64,000 nucleotides of DNA from Sutcliffiella tianshenii (lineage in GTDB: Bacteria; Bacillota; Bacilli; Bacillales; Bacillaceae_I). The translations under genes were made by a program, and so were the position numbers. Location: positions 186,001 to 250,000 of the forward strand of contig NZ_JAFBED010000005.1 of assembly GCF_016908565.1 (NCBI RefSeq), written 5' to 3'. The notes beneath the pieces are model-generated. The model searched no databases. It saw nothing but the letters and a program-made list of their open reading frames with translations, and was not told the DNA's origin. Positions 49,367-58,365 of this stretch are shown here, one piece after another. The stretch's first letter is position 1; the number at the start of each line of letters is the position of its first letter.

Positions 49367-51052
49367 TTATTTCTTCTTATAGAACACCCTTGAAGCTATC
49401 AATCCAATCAGCCCCAAAGCAATGAAAAGTATCGCCTTGAATTGAATCGAAATGAATGGCAGATCCAAGAGAATGAGCTTTACGAGCGTCAAGACCAATA
49501 GTCCCACTCCGATATATTTTGCAAGATTGAACCTTTTCCATATACCCACTCCAATAACTACAACCGCTTGGGTCATCCAGGCAAAGCTCAGCCATAGTGT
49601 CCTGTTTTCATAAGGCAGATCACTTGTCACCGCCATCGTCAGCTGAGTGACGAACACCAATGAGAAGAAGGTGAATAAAAGACCGCCGATTGTCAACGCT
49701 TTATTCCGCACAGCCTGATTGAACTGCCATACAACCATGATCCCAATGACAAATGTCACCAATAGAATCAGCCACTGGAATGTCTCAAAGGATAAAGGAT
49801 CCTTGATCGGATCCACCAAGACCATCATCGTCCCGATCAGAAAAATGAACACGGACAGCACCTTGCTTGCCAAGCTCTTGTATTTGAAGGCTGCATAAAA
49901 TGCCCCGATACCCTGGAGCAATAGCAACGCCCCCAAATATTCTTCCGAAAAGAAATGGAACAGAAAGAAGAATAAAAACAATAACCCGTTGATCGCAAGC
50001 TGATCAACTTTATGCTTCTGCTGCTTCCATAGGAAACTTAATACTGCATAAGTGGCAATTCCGAAAAGGAGATAAAGGGTAATGGAAAGGTCCTGGAATA
50101 TCCCATATACCCATGTGTACGTAATAAATACACTACTGAATACCGTGCCTGCCTGCACCTTCATGAAGTGATCCGTTGTCAGGAAGAAATACAGGAGGAC
50201 TGCATGCTGAATAATAACAGCAGTCGACAGCAGATAGCTTCCTTCCACTTCCGGGGAAAATGCGTAATAAAAAAGTAAAGCCCCATTCAATAACAAAAAG
50301 GATGACACATACAGATAAAGAAATCGAAGCCGTATGGCCAGAAAAAGAAAAACAAGGAACAGCAAGGTTTCGTAGCCGACAAAAATGTAGATGGAAGGAT
50401 CGCTGCTTTCAATCAAAAACGGTACAAGAAAGCCACCAACCACACTGATGATCGCCAAGCCCTGAGAGGAAAAGCGCATGGTTAACCAGACGCCGACAAT
50501 GATCCATACAACCTGCAGGGTAAAGGCCAATATCGGACCGATCATGCCGTAAAGACTGTGCATGGAAAAGGTTGCAAGGATCAGCACGGATATGCCGCCG
50601 CCAAGCAGGACCTGCCCCAATACTTCCCTTTTATGATGCATCTGCTTGAAACCGATAAACAACAATCCTGCTGCAGTAAGATACCCAAGGCTTATTTTGA
50701 CTCCATCATTCAACCAGCCATAATCGGATGCTGCCTTGAATCCCCATACAATCCCGACAATAAAGACGAAAATGAATAATCGTGGAAGCCAGGTTTGCAG
50801 AAGCACCTTTTCCCAATCCGTCGGTTCTGTTTTAAAAGGCTCGGGTATCGGCTTCCTATCGGTAACCGTTTCGTGCCTGGCCTTGTTATCCGTAATTGGG
50901 ATAGGAGAAGTTTGCTTGGTGGGCACTTTTCTGAAACCAGTCTCCACTGGACTTCCCTCAATATCCTTCACCTTCGCCTTCAAAAGAGATACTTCTTTTT
51001 CCAAGGCCGCGAGCTTCACTTCCAATTCATATATCTTTGAATCCTGATCCAT
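49367..51052 (-). CDS. DUF2339-type polytopic membrane protein
   Basis: A 561-residue protein. Residues 1-35 form a heptad-like helix (KIYELEVKLAALEKEVSLLKAK split by charged residues), residues 35-80 are a hydrophilic linker, and the rest is about fourteen membrane helices. LPRLFIFVFIVGIVWGFKAA and GWLNDGVKISLGYL at the first helices are features of DUF2339 as I recall. Function is unknown. GGAG lies seven bases before the ATG. It is followed by a weak terminator. Confidence 0.75.
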   Translation of the reverse strand: MDQDSKIYELEVKLAALEKEVSLLKAKVKDIEGSPVETGFRKVPTKQTSPIPITDNKARHETVTDRKPIPEPFKTEPTDWEKVLLQTWLPRLFIFVFIVGIVWGFKAASDYGWLNDGVKISLGYLTAAGLLFIGFKQMHHKREVLGQVLLGGGISVLILATFSMHSLYGMIGPILAFTLQVVWIIVGVWLTMRFSSQGLAIISVVGGFLVPFLIESSDPSIYIFVGYETLLFLVFLFLAIRLRFLYLYVSSFLLLNGALLFYYAFSPEVEGSYLLSTAVIIQHAVLLYFFLTTDHFMKVQAGTVFSSVFITYTWVYGIFQDLSITLYLLFGIATYAVLSFLWKQQKHKVDQLAINGLLFLFFFLFHFFSEEYLGALLLLQGIGAFYAAFKYKSLASKVLSVFIFLIGTMMVLVDPIKDPLSFETFQWLILLVTFVIGIMVVWQFNQAVRNKALTIGGLLFTFFSLVFVTQLTMAVTSDLPYENRTLWLSFAWMTQAVVVIGVGIWKRFNLAKYIGVGLLVLTLVKLILLDLPFISIQFKAILFIALGLIGLIASRVFYKKK

Positions 51053-51141
51053 ATGCTCACTCCAAAATTAAGACATCTTCATTACAATTGGTAATTACAA
51101 CCATAACTCCATCTTACTATCAGAAATGTGCCTGTCAACCT

Positions 51142-51921
51142 CTAGAATAATTTAAAATGCTGCAGGGTGATGATGGCAATCCCCAATATCCAGACGTATA
51201 CAGCAAACATGCGCAAGGAGTGCTTTTTGAGATAATTGATCATCCACTTCACTGCAAAATAGCCAAAAAGGCAGGAGGAAAGGATCCCTATCATAAGTGC
51301 CATCAAGGAAATGTCCTCTTTTCCCACTTGCGCAACCTCGACCGTCTGCAGGAATACAGCCCCGGCAATGGCTGGTGTGGATATCAGAAAGGAAAAGTAT
51401 GCAGCAGTTTCCCGATCCAATTTCCTAAATAATCCTGCCACAATCGTCAACCCCGATCGTGATATGGCCGGAAAGATGGCTGCAGCCTGAAAAGTACCGA
51501 TGAAAAGGGCATCCTTCCAAGAGATGTCCTCCATCTTCTTCGCCCCCTGTTTGATGCTGTCCGCAAACCACAGAAACGCTCCTGTAATCAGGAATTCCCA
51601 TCCGATTGTCACACCAGTTTTGGAAATCTCCTCAAAATAATCCTTGAAGGCCAAGCCGATGATGACCGCCGGGATGGTACCGACAATCAGAAGAAAGGAA
51701 AGTTTATGAAAGGGATTCCGGATTATCTTTGCAAACTCTTCCCTGTAAAAGTACAACACCGCGATCAATGTACCAAAGTGAAGCATCGTATCGAGCAAAA
51801 GCCCTGCTTCCTGCAGCCCAAAAAGATTCCTGCCTACATACAGATGCCCCGTACTCGATATTGGCAGGAACTCGGTCAATCCTTGAATGATGCCAAGAAT
51901 GAATGCCTCTATTTTTGACAA
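51142..51921 (-). CDS. uppP: Undecaprenyl-diphosphatase UppP (BacA)
   Basis: A 259-residue integral membrane phosphatase that dephosphorylates undecaprenyl diphosphate, recycling the lipid carrier of wall synthesis and giving bacitracin resistance. Both catalytic segments are present: GLTEFLPISSTGHL near the N-terminus (Glu and Ser/His residues) and FPAISRSGLTIVAGL in the middle. The start is TTG at 51921, eight bases after GGAGG. It follows a DedA gene by 14 bases. A second family member is truncated at the right edge of the window. Confidence 0.95.
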   Translation of the reverse strand: MSKIEAFILGIIQGLTEFLPISSTGHLYVGRNLFGLQEAGLLLDTMLHFGTLIAVLYFYREEFAKIIRNPFHKLSFLLIVGTIPAVIIGLAFKDYFEEISKTGVTIGWEFLITGAFLWFADSIKQGAKKMEDISWKDALFIGTFQAAAIFPAISRSGLTIVAGLFRKLDRETAAYFSFLISTPAIAGAVFLQTVEVAQVGKEDISLMALMIGILSSCLFGYFAVKWMINYLKKHSLRMFAVYVWILGIAIITLQHFKLF

Positions 51922-51935
51922 ATATGCTCCCTCCT

Positions 51936-52520
51936 CTATCCTCTCTTACGATCAAACACAAAATAGGTGATGGCACCTAGGATGATCAGTATCATGATCG
52001 GAATGACCAAAGGCTGTGCTACCTGTTTGATATCCCGCCAATTTTCCCCAAGCTGGAATCCCAGAAATAAAAATAGGATGGTCCAGGGAATCACGGCAGC
52101 TACCGTATAAAATAAAAAAGGCACAAACCTCATTTTTGCTATGCCGGCAGGGATGGATATGGCGTGCCTTACGACAGGAATGAAACGGGCCGTGAAAATG
52201 ACGATGGGGCCATATTCCTGAAACCATCTTTCTGATATATCCAGATGCTTCGGATGGATAAAAACAAACTTTCCATACTTTTCGAGAAACGGCCTTCCGC
52301 CAATGCTGCCAGCCCAGTACAGAAAGAGTTGGGCCAGCGTCCCCCCCACTACACCTGCCACTGTTGCTCCCATAAACCCTACCTCCCCCTTGGAAATCAA
52401 GTATCCACCGTACCCAAGTACAATTTCACTGGGGATGATTTCGATCATCAATCCAAGGGCGATGCCTAGTACTCCCAATCCAGTAAAAACTTCAAATACC
52501 GATAGAAAAAAATGCTCCAT
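51936..52520 (-). CDS. DedA-family membrane protein, possible undecaprenyl phosphate flippase
   Basis: A 194-residue DedA/SNARE-associated-type protein with four or five helices and the motif FTARFIPVVRHAISIPAGIAKM, with the conserved Arg and Gly residues, and WAGSIGGRPFLEKYG. Members such as UptA were recently described as undecaprenyl phosphate flippases. Here the gene precedes uppP in the same unit, so removal of phosphate outside and return of the lipid to the inside could be combined. GAGG is eight bases before the ATG. Specificity within the large DedA family cannot be read from sequence. Confidence 0.85.
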   Translation of the reverse strand: MEHFFLSVFEVFTGLGVLGIALGLMIEIIPSEIVLGYGGYLISKGEVGFMGATVAGVVGGTLAQLFLYWAGSIGGRPFLEKYGKFVFIHPKHLDISERWFQEYGPIVIFTARFIPVVRHAISIPAGIAKMRFVPFLFYTVAAVIPWTILFLFLGFQLGENWRDIKQVAQPLVIPIMILIILGAITYFVFDRKRG

Positions 52521-52696
52521 TTATCACGCCTCTTTTTTGGTATGTTGTCCTTTATATGTATGAAAGCAAGTCCTTAATAATCACATAAAAATGAAACAAG
52601 CTTATCTAACATCAAAAGATTTTTGGAAATGATAAAGGATTTTAGAATTAATTGTCGAATCGTATATTATGATTGTCAAAATGAATGAGGTGACTG

Positions 52697-53053
52697 ATGA
52701 TGAAGAAGCTGTTTCTTCTCTCTGTGTTCCTCCTTTTTCTTACAGCATGTGGCCAGCCTCCCGAAATCAAGCAGCGATATTCCTATGTGGAAGTGGTAGA
52801 ACAGCAAGAGGATGCATCCCTGTCCGAAATAGAAGATATCGATCTGATATTAAGAAACGGCGAAGTGATCGTAGGGCTTGATGAAGCCAATGAAAAATAC
52901 TCCCGTTACAACTTTGAGCAGGCTCCTGCCTATGCCATTTTCGAATACACAGGTTATTTGACTGACGATATGATTATGTTCACTTATGATAAAGAAGAAG
53001 CGGTAGCACTTCTTGAAGAGCTGATACAAGAGGAAAAGGAAAAAGGGGAATAA
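52697..53053 (+). CDS. Small acidic lipoprotein
   Basis: A 118-residue protein with a lipoprotein signal: MMKKLFLLSVFLLFLTAC, lipobox LTAC with Cys18. The mature part is acidic and ends with a helix EEAVALLEELIQEEKEKGE. GAGGTG precedes two adjacent ATGs; the first is used. No family recognised. It opens a run of four secreted or lipidated proteins of unknown function on this strand. Confidence 0.7.
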   Translation: MMKKLFLLSVFLLFLTACGQPPEIKQRYSYVEVVEQQEDASLSEIEDIDLILRNGEVIVGLDEANEKYSRYNFEQAPAYAIFEYTGYLTDDMIMFTYDKEEAVALLEELIQEEKEKGE

Positions 53054-53065
53054 AAATGGTCGACC

Positions 53066-53108
53066 ACCAAGGCAGATTGATTTCTCTGCCTTGGCGGCTC
53101 GGCCTTTT
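53066..53108 (+). terminator. Hairpin after the small lipoprotein gene
   Basis: CCAAGGCAG (53067-53075) pairs perfectly with CTGCCTTGG (53086-53094). Only CGGCTCGGCCTTTTG follows, so termination may be inefficient. Confidence 0.55.
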
Positions 53109-53121
53109 GTTTCAGTAATTT

Positions 53122-53135
53122 TGTAAGCGTTTACT
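53122..53135 (+). promoter_or_regulatory. Candidate CcpA cre site
   Basis: TGTAAGCGTTTACT matches the cre consensus TGWAANCGNTNWCA at 13 of 14 positions. TATAGT at 53151-53156 lies 15-16 bases downstream of TTTACT, so the site overlaps the -35 region of the promoter for the next small genes, a position for repression. Confidence 0.65.
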
Positions 53136-53218
53136 TTTTGTTTTAGTGCTTATAGTGAAAAAGTATCCATACAATTTATCAGAAGTGAAAATGCAGTAGG
53201 AATATTGGGGGAATAAAG

Positions 53219-53332
53219 ATGAATTCTTTTTGTATTCAAACCTTTTGCATCGGGTATGATCTTCTTGCAATCACCTTGATCTGTTTGATCATTTTATATA
53301 TTGGCTACCGATTTTTGGGGCACGAAGACTGA
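53219..53332 (+). CDS. 37-residue membrane peptide
   Basis: GGGGGA lies six bases before an ATG at 53219 that opens MNSFCIQTFCIGYDL, one predicted helix LLAITLICLIILYIGY, and the end FLGHEDN-like FLGHED before two adjacent stops (TGATAA). One membrane helix and a short charged tail are all that can be seen. It is the first frame after the cre-overlapping promoter and precedes the secreted protein gene by 41 bases. No homologue is known to me. Confidence 0.5.
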   Translation: MNSFCIQTFCIGYDLLAITLICLIILYIGYRFLGHED

Positions 53333-53373
53333 TAAAAGGATTGGGACCGTGCATACTAAAAAAGAGGTGAATA

Positions 53374-53793
53374 ATGATGAAAAAACTTTTTCCCCTTCTT
53401 TTTAGCGTGTGCCTGATCTTTTGCCAACAGACTTTTGCTCAAACAGTTGTTTTCATAGAAGTATTTGACGTAGCACAAAGCAAGGTGGTAAAGTCCATAC
53501 CTCTTGATGATAATAAGAAGAATGAAGCGATCAGGCTCGTGCGGAGTGTCGAATCCCTTTTTCCTAAAATAAATGCGACACCAAGATCAGGTATCATGGT
53601 AAAGGTGCCATTTGATCCGGTCGTCAAAATTGATAATAATCTGGTTCAAGATCCCATAAAGGAAGTCATCTTCATTTTTCCTGAAGGTGAACGTCCCTAC
53701 ATGCTGCTTTTTAACGAAGAAAAAAAGAATCCGGTGTTCTATTATTTTAAAGAAGATCCCATTCCATTTTTGGAACAATTAGGGGTGAAATGA
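53374..53793 (+). CDS. Secreted protein of unknown function
   Basis: A 139-residue protein with a signal peptide: MMKKLFPLLFSVCLIFCQQ and a probable cleavage after TFA (AQTVVF starts the mature form). The mature 115 residues contain alternating strands such as VVFIEVFDVAQ, GIMVKVPFDPVVKI and EVIFIFPEGERPYMLLF. AAGAGGTG precedes two ATGs. A Cys near position 17 is inside the hydrophobic core, not in a lipobox. No family recognised. Probably expressed from the cre-overlapping promoter with the preceding peptide. Confidence 0.7.
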   Translation: MMKKLFPLLFSVCLIFCQQTFAQTVVFIEVFDVAQSKVVKSIPLDDNKKNEAIRLVRSVESLFPKINATPRSGIMVKVPFDPVVKIDNNLVQDPIKEVIFIFPEGERPYMLLFNEEKKNPVFYYFKEDPIPFLEQLGVK

Positions 53794-53853
53794 TAATTTA
53801 ATACAGAAAATTGGTTACACTAGCCTTATCTATCTATTTTGGAGGAGCAATAT

Positions 53854-54519
53854 ATGAGAAAATGGCACCTACTCCTATTAGTTCTTAGTGTTAGTGTAAC
53901 CTTACTTGCTGGATGCAGCACAAAGAATATAGACCCTTCCGCAGATAAAGGACAAGCAGAAAAGGCTCCACTTCTGCCGGTATCGGGGGACTATACTTTT
54001 TTGCGTTATGTGGAGGATAAAGAGCATACTGAATACCGCGTATTGTACAGCCAAGTGCCTGACAGCAAGATTGTACAGGTCAAGACGGTCCAAAAACTTG
54101 ATTCTACTGATATTTCAGAAACCAATAATTTTTATGAAGAACTGAAGGATGGCATTTATGGATATATGGTTCTTTCTGAGGATTTTCCGAAAGAATGGAC
54201 AGCCAAGGATATTAAAAAGTTCCAAAAAACTAAAATCATCGCATATCCCCTTGAGGTCGGAAAAAAGTGGACTGAAAACCTGGAAGACTTGGGTGTCTCC
54301 ATTTCCTATCACATGCGGTCCATTGACTCGACCTTGGAAACACCGTCAAAAACCTTCAACCAAACCATTGTCATTGATTTTGAAGAAAAGGATCAAAAAG
54401 GGAATATCATCAGAAAAGGCACTTCCACTTTTGCACCCCAGGTTGGGTGGATTCGTCACGAAACAGAGGCTGAATATTTGAAGGACATTCACGAACTTGT
54501 GAAAATCAATGAATCTTAA
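53854..54519 (+). CDS. Lipoprotein of unknown function
   Basis: A 221-residue protein starting MRKWHLLLLVLSVSVTLLAG followed by the lipobox Cys (LAGC, Cys21). The mature part has VSGDYTFLRYVEDKEHTEYRV and a repeated strand pattern seen in DUF-type lipoproteins of Bacillus. GGAGGAG lies seven bases before the ATG at 53854, so an ATG 15 bases upstream is rejected. It probably sits on the outer face of the membrane. No close family named. Confidence 0.7.
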   Translation: MRKWHLLLLVLSVSVTLLAGCSTKNIDPSADKGQAEKAPLLPVSGDYTFLRYVEDKEHTEYRVLYSQVPDSKIVQVKTVQKLDSTDISETNNFYEELKDGIYGYMVLSEDFPKEWTAKDIKKFQKTKIIAYPLEVGKKWTENLEDLGVSISYHMRSIDSTLETPSKTFNQTIVIDFEEKDQKGNIIRKGTSTFAPQVGWIRHETEAEYLKDIHELVKINES

Positions 54520-54729
54520 TTTTTCTCCTTGTTTATTAGAACTTTCAACCTTTTCTTTACGTTTAAAGGTTAGCCATTGTTAATGTTAGTTTTTACAAAA
54601 ATGTAATGAAGAGACATATCAATATCGTGTATAATAGATAACGTGCAATTATATATTATTTATGGCTATAAACCGTTACATACATTTTTCCAATTATTAT
54701 ATTTCATTCATGGACGGGGGGATGGACTG

Positions 54730-54924
54730 TTGAGGTTAAGTAAAATTATCTTTGTTATCAGCATCATGGCAAGCTTTTTAATGCTGGTTGCCTCGGTCAT
54801 CGCATTTGTCATTCATGACATCGGTTACTTTTGGGTAATGTTCGCCTTGATGGTTATCAGTATTTTGCAAAACATTTCCGTTTACAAACATATTTATACA
54901 AGTGAAGAGCCAGCAAAAAGCTAG
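54730..54924 (+). CDS. Small membrane protein with two helices
   Basis: A 64-residue protein with a TTG start at 54730, eight bases after GGGGGG. Upstream codons of the same frame lack a ribosome site. Helix 1 is IIFVISIMASFLMLVASVIAF and helix 2 is IGYFWVMFALMVISILQN, with a short HD loop, ending EEPAKS. No family recognised. A shared terminator follows. Confidence 0.6.
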   Translation: MRLSKIIFVISIMASFLMLVASVIAFVIHDIGYFWVMFALMVISILQNISVYKHIYTSEEPAKS

Positions 54925-54960
54925 ACCGCACCGTTTATTATATAATCGGGCGGTCTTTCA
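54922..54960. terminator. Bidirectional terminator
   Basis: AGACCGC (54923-54929) and GCGGTCT (54950-54956) pair, with CCG/CGG inside a 13-base loop. TTTC follows on the plus strand and AGCTTTTTTG on the minus strand. Confidence 0.75.
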
Positions 54961-54980
54961 CATGGAGATGATGGTTTTTC

Positions 54981-55382
54981 TTATGCTCTTCTCTCAAAAT
55001 CAAGAAATCTTGTACCTTGAAAAGTCAACTTTCCCTTGTCTCCCTCTGCCAATAAGCCAAAGGCCCCTTCCTTCATCATGAATTCCATCCTGTCTCCGCT
55101 TTCCACCTCGAATGTGCAAAAATAGTCAGTGGATGTGTGGGAATGATGGTGATGGTCGTTGTGATGAGCACCCCCATGTCTCCTTACCCTTGTCCGCTTG
55201 GCTACGAGAATGGCTGCTACACTCAGTTTTGGCTGCTGATTATTGCTGTTCCACTCTTTGATTCCCCGAAAAAAAGAAAATAGTATGATACCGAGAACGA
55301 TAATAAAAAAGATTGGAAATAGCTGAAAAAGAAAATCCCCTGCAAAAAATCCACTAGGCATCCCCATATTGTCTGTCATCAT
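54981..55382 (-). CDS. DUF2500-type membrane protein
   Basis: A 133-residue protein: one N-terminal membrane helix (FLFQLFPIFFIIVLGIILFSFF), then a soluble domain with LSVAAILVAKRTRVRRHGG, a His-rich stretch HHNDHHHHSHTS, and YFCTFEVESGDRMEFMM and GDKGKLTFQGTRFLDFER. These strands are characteristic of DUF2500. The ATG at 55382 follows GGGAGGG by seven to eight bases. The His cluster may bind metal, but this is a guess. Function unknown. Confidence 0.8.
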   Translation of the reverse strand: MMTDNMGMPSGFFAGDFLFQLFPIFFIIVLGIILFSFFRGIKEWNSNNQQPKLSVAAILVAKRTRVRRHGGAHHNDHHHHSHTSTDYFCTFEVESGDRMEFMMKEGAFGLLAEGDKGKLTFQGTRFLDFERRA

Positions 55383-55486
55383 AAATATCCCTCCCATTTA
55401 TACCTTTACATCGAATATACGTAAAACAGCCGGGGAAAGTTCCAAAAAAAGAAGCTGGTTTTTTCCAGCTCACCATCGACTTGCGC

Positions 55487-56467
55487 TTATAATTTCATTT
55501 CCGTGCCAAGAAATTTACCCTCTCTATCATATAAATGAAATTTCCGCACCACTTTTCCTTCTTTTATGAAGTGTTCGGGTATTTCAACGTGCAAGAGAAA
55601 TTGCTGATTTTTCACTTCACTTGCGGCCTGGAAAATCATCTCATCCTCAAGTTCCACCTCCAATACCACTTTTTCCACTTCCTTCTTATCCGGTATCAGC
55701 CCGTGGATATAGTTCAGCTCGCCATCGGCACTTTTCACCTGTTTTTCTTCAAAGCAAAAAGTCTTTTCACCCTTCATTGAATACGTATCCTTCTTTTTAT
55801 CGGAAGAAATTCGATAGCCTGCTTCAGTATGTTCAAAGCTTCCCAAAACAGTATTCAAACTATTATTCTCAAGTGAATGAAGCATATAGGTTTGATTCAC
55901 TTTATCCATGAACAATAACTCCATCCCGCCATGTTCCGATGTGGCACCCAATGCCCCCTGCAAGGTTTTGTAAAAATATATGGGGGCAGCCCCGCTCTTT
56001 ATCGCGGATTCCGCTATTTCTATTTTTGTGAAGTAGCTTTGAGGAGGTATTGTAATTTCGTTTTCACCATCTTCACCCACAATATCTGTAACAATCGTCT
56101 TAATGGCCAAATCCCGATTTTCTCCAAGAAAAAGTGCATAGGTGCCTTTATTCGTTTCAACAAGCTCTGAATAAAAGTCGTGATTTTCCAAGACTCGGAC
56201 CGGCTTTAATTTCCGGTTCATCCCTTTTTCAAAAATAATTGCACCTATTTTTTCTTTATTATGTAAATAAGTTGCAATGACAGTCGAGGATTTCCCGAGA
56301 GCGTGCAGCTCGAGCAATAATGGTTGATCCTCTTTATACCAGTCATTTAGATAAGTTTGAATGTCAGCTTCGGAGTGATGTATGGAGTAGATGTCATAAT
56401 GATGTACGACAACAGTTGTAAGAGCGATGATGCCAACAAACAAAACGACCACTGCAACTTTTTTCAT
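55487..56467 (-). CDS. Membrane-anchored extracytoplasmic protein of unknown function
   Basis: A 326-residue protein with a single N-terminal helix KVAVVVLFVGIIALTTVVV and no cleavage site or lipobox, so probably a signal anchor with the rest outside. The body is strand-rich with several charged turns and one Cys. No motif or family recognised. GAGGGGGGGATTGT-type Gly/G-rich sequence precedes the ATG. A 9-bp hairpin (56487-56510) lies 20 bases upstream of the start. Confidence 0.65.
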   Translation of the reverse strand: MKKVAVVVLFVGIIALTTVVVHHYDIYSIHHSEADIQTYLNDWYKEDQPLLLELHALGKSSTVIATYLHNKEKIGAIIFEKGMNRKLKPVRVLENHDFYSELVETNKGTYALFLGENRDLAIKTIVTDIVGEDGENEITIPPQSYFTKIEIAESAIKSGAAPIYFYKTLQGALGATSEHGGMELLFMDKVNQTYMLHSLENNSLNTVLGSFEHTEAGYRISSDKKKDTYSMKGEKTFCFEEKQVKSADGELNYIHGLIPDKKEVEKVVLEVELEDEMIFQAASEVKNQQFLLHVEIPEHFIKEGKVVRKFHLYDREGKFLGTEMKL

Positions 56468-56486
56468 ACAATCCCCCCCTCTGCAA

Positions 56487-56510
56487 GATTCATTTTTCTA
56501 GAAATGAATC
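56487..56510 (-). promoter_or_regulatory. 9-bp inverted repeat upstream of the anchored protein gene
   Basis: GATTCATTT (56487-56495) and AAATGAATC (56502-56510) pair perfectly around six bases. It lies just before the ribosome site, either an operator or a leader hairpin. No T tract follows. Confidence 0.45.
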
Positions 56511-56722
56511 ACTTTATTTAGTTCTATAGACTCATCTTCTATCATAGAACAAGTTTTATTCGGTAGCTATTGGGAAAGTGTCGACTCGATTTGCAGTTTA
56601 AACCGCCATTTACGCCGTTCGTTTTCCTCGATTTGGAAATGCATAGTGCTAATAAGGAAATAATTGCATTTATTAATATAATTTGGACAAATTAAGAAGG
56701 AAAATGTTAAGGAGGGATTCTA

Positions 56723-57349
56723 TTGAAAAGATTTGGATTCTGTTTGACTGCTTGCTTGTTATTGACCACTGTCGGAACATATTCATTGGCTCACGCTGAG
56801 GATCACACAAATCACCCGGCTGACATGGAGCATCATAAACATAAAATGGAATGGGATGCCGGAGAAAAAGAAAAGGTGGAAGAACTGATCAAGCTTGGCT
56901 ATTCCAAGCATGATATCTTTGTCGCGATGAAGCTCTCCAAAGAGGCAAAAGTCGAGGCCCAAGAAATTCTTGCCTTCCATCAAAACAGCAAGTCATGGCA
57001 ACAAACCGCCACCCATTTTGGTGTGGATCCCACAAAAATCAAGCATCATCATGACTGGAAAAAACACCATCTCTATCTCGAAAAGAATAAAGAAAAGGTG
57101 ATGCCCTACTTAGCGACTTACCTCGGGAAAGAGGAAGCTGAGTTGAATGGCTATCTTGAAGAAGGAGCAAAGCTGCATACCCTTGTAAAAGCTTCCATTG
57201 TCTCAAAACTTGCAGGAGTTGAGCTCAAGGAAGTCCTGAAGAAAAAGGAAGATGGTCAATCCTTCCGCGATATCGCGAAGGAATATAAGTTGGAAAAGCA
57301 AGATCTAATGATGGAAATGAAAAAATTGAAAGATGCCATTGAAAAGTAA
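56723..57349 (+). CDS. Secreted helical protein of unknown function
   Basis: A 208-residue protein with a signal peptide MKRFGFCLTACLLLTTVGTY ending at LAHA, then a His-rich start (EDHTNHPADMEHHKHK). The rest is helical, rich in Lys and Glu, with repeated three-helix units: KVEELIKLGYSKHDIFVAMK, EVLKKKEDGQSFRDIAKEYK. The latter resemble each other weakly and could be duplicated small domains of a type that senses or packs on the wall. The start is TTG, with AAGGAGGG upstream. No family named. Confidence 0.7.
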   Translation: MKRFGFCLTACLLLTTVGTYSLAHAEDHTNHPADMEHHKHKMEWDAGEKEKVEELIKLGYSKHDIFVAMKLSKEAKVEAQEILAFHQNSKSWQQTATHFGVDPTKIKHHHDWKKHHLYLEKNKEKVMPYLATYLGKEEAELNGYLEEGAKLHTLVKASIVSKLAGVELKEVLKKKEDGQSFRDIAKEYKLEKQDLMMEMKKLKDAIEK

Positions 57350-57356
57350 GCAGCAG

Positions 57357-57386
57357 CCCTGGTGGACCATTTCACCGGGGTTTTTC
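57357..57386 (+). terminator. Terminator of the secreted helical protein gene
   Basis: CCCTGGTG (57357-57364) pairs with CACCGGGG (57373-57380), including a G-T pair, followed by five Ts. An ACGAAT/ATTCGT inverted pair lies further down at 57404-57439, a weak PurR-box resemblance. Confidence 0.8.
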
Positions 57387-57402
57387 CCTTTTATCCCAAT
57401 AA

Positions 57403-58338
<936 letters not shown>

Positions 58339-58365
58339 ACAAATTCAAAATTGGAGGTATTGTGC

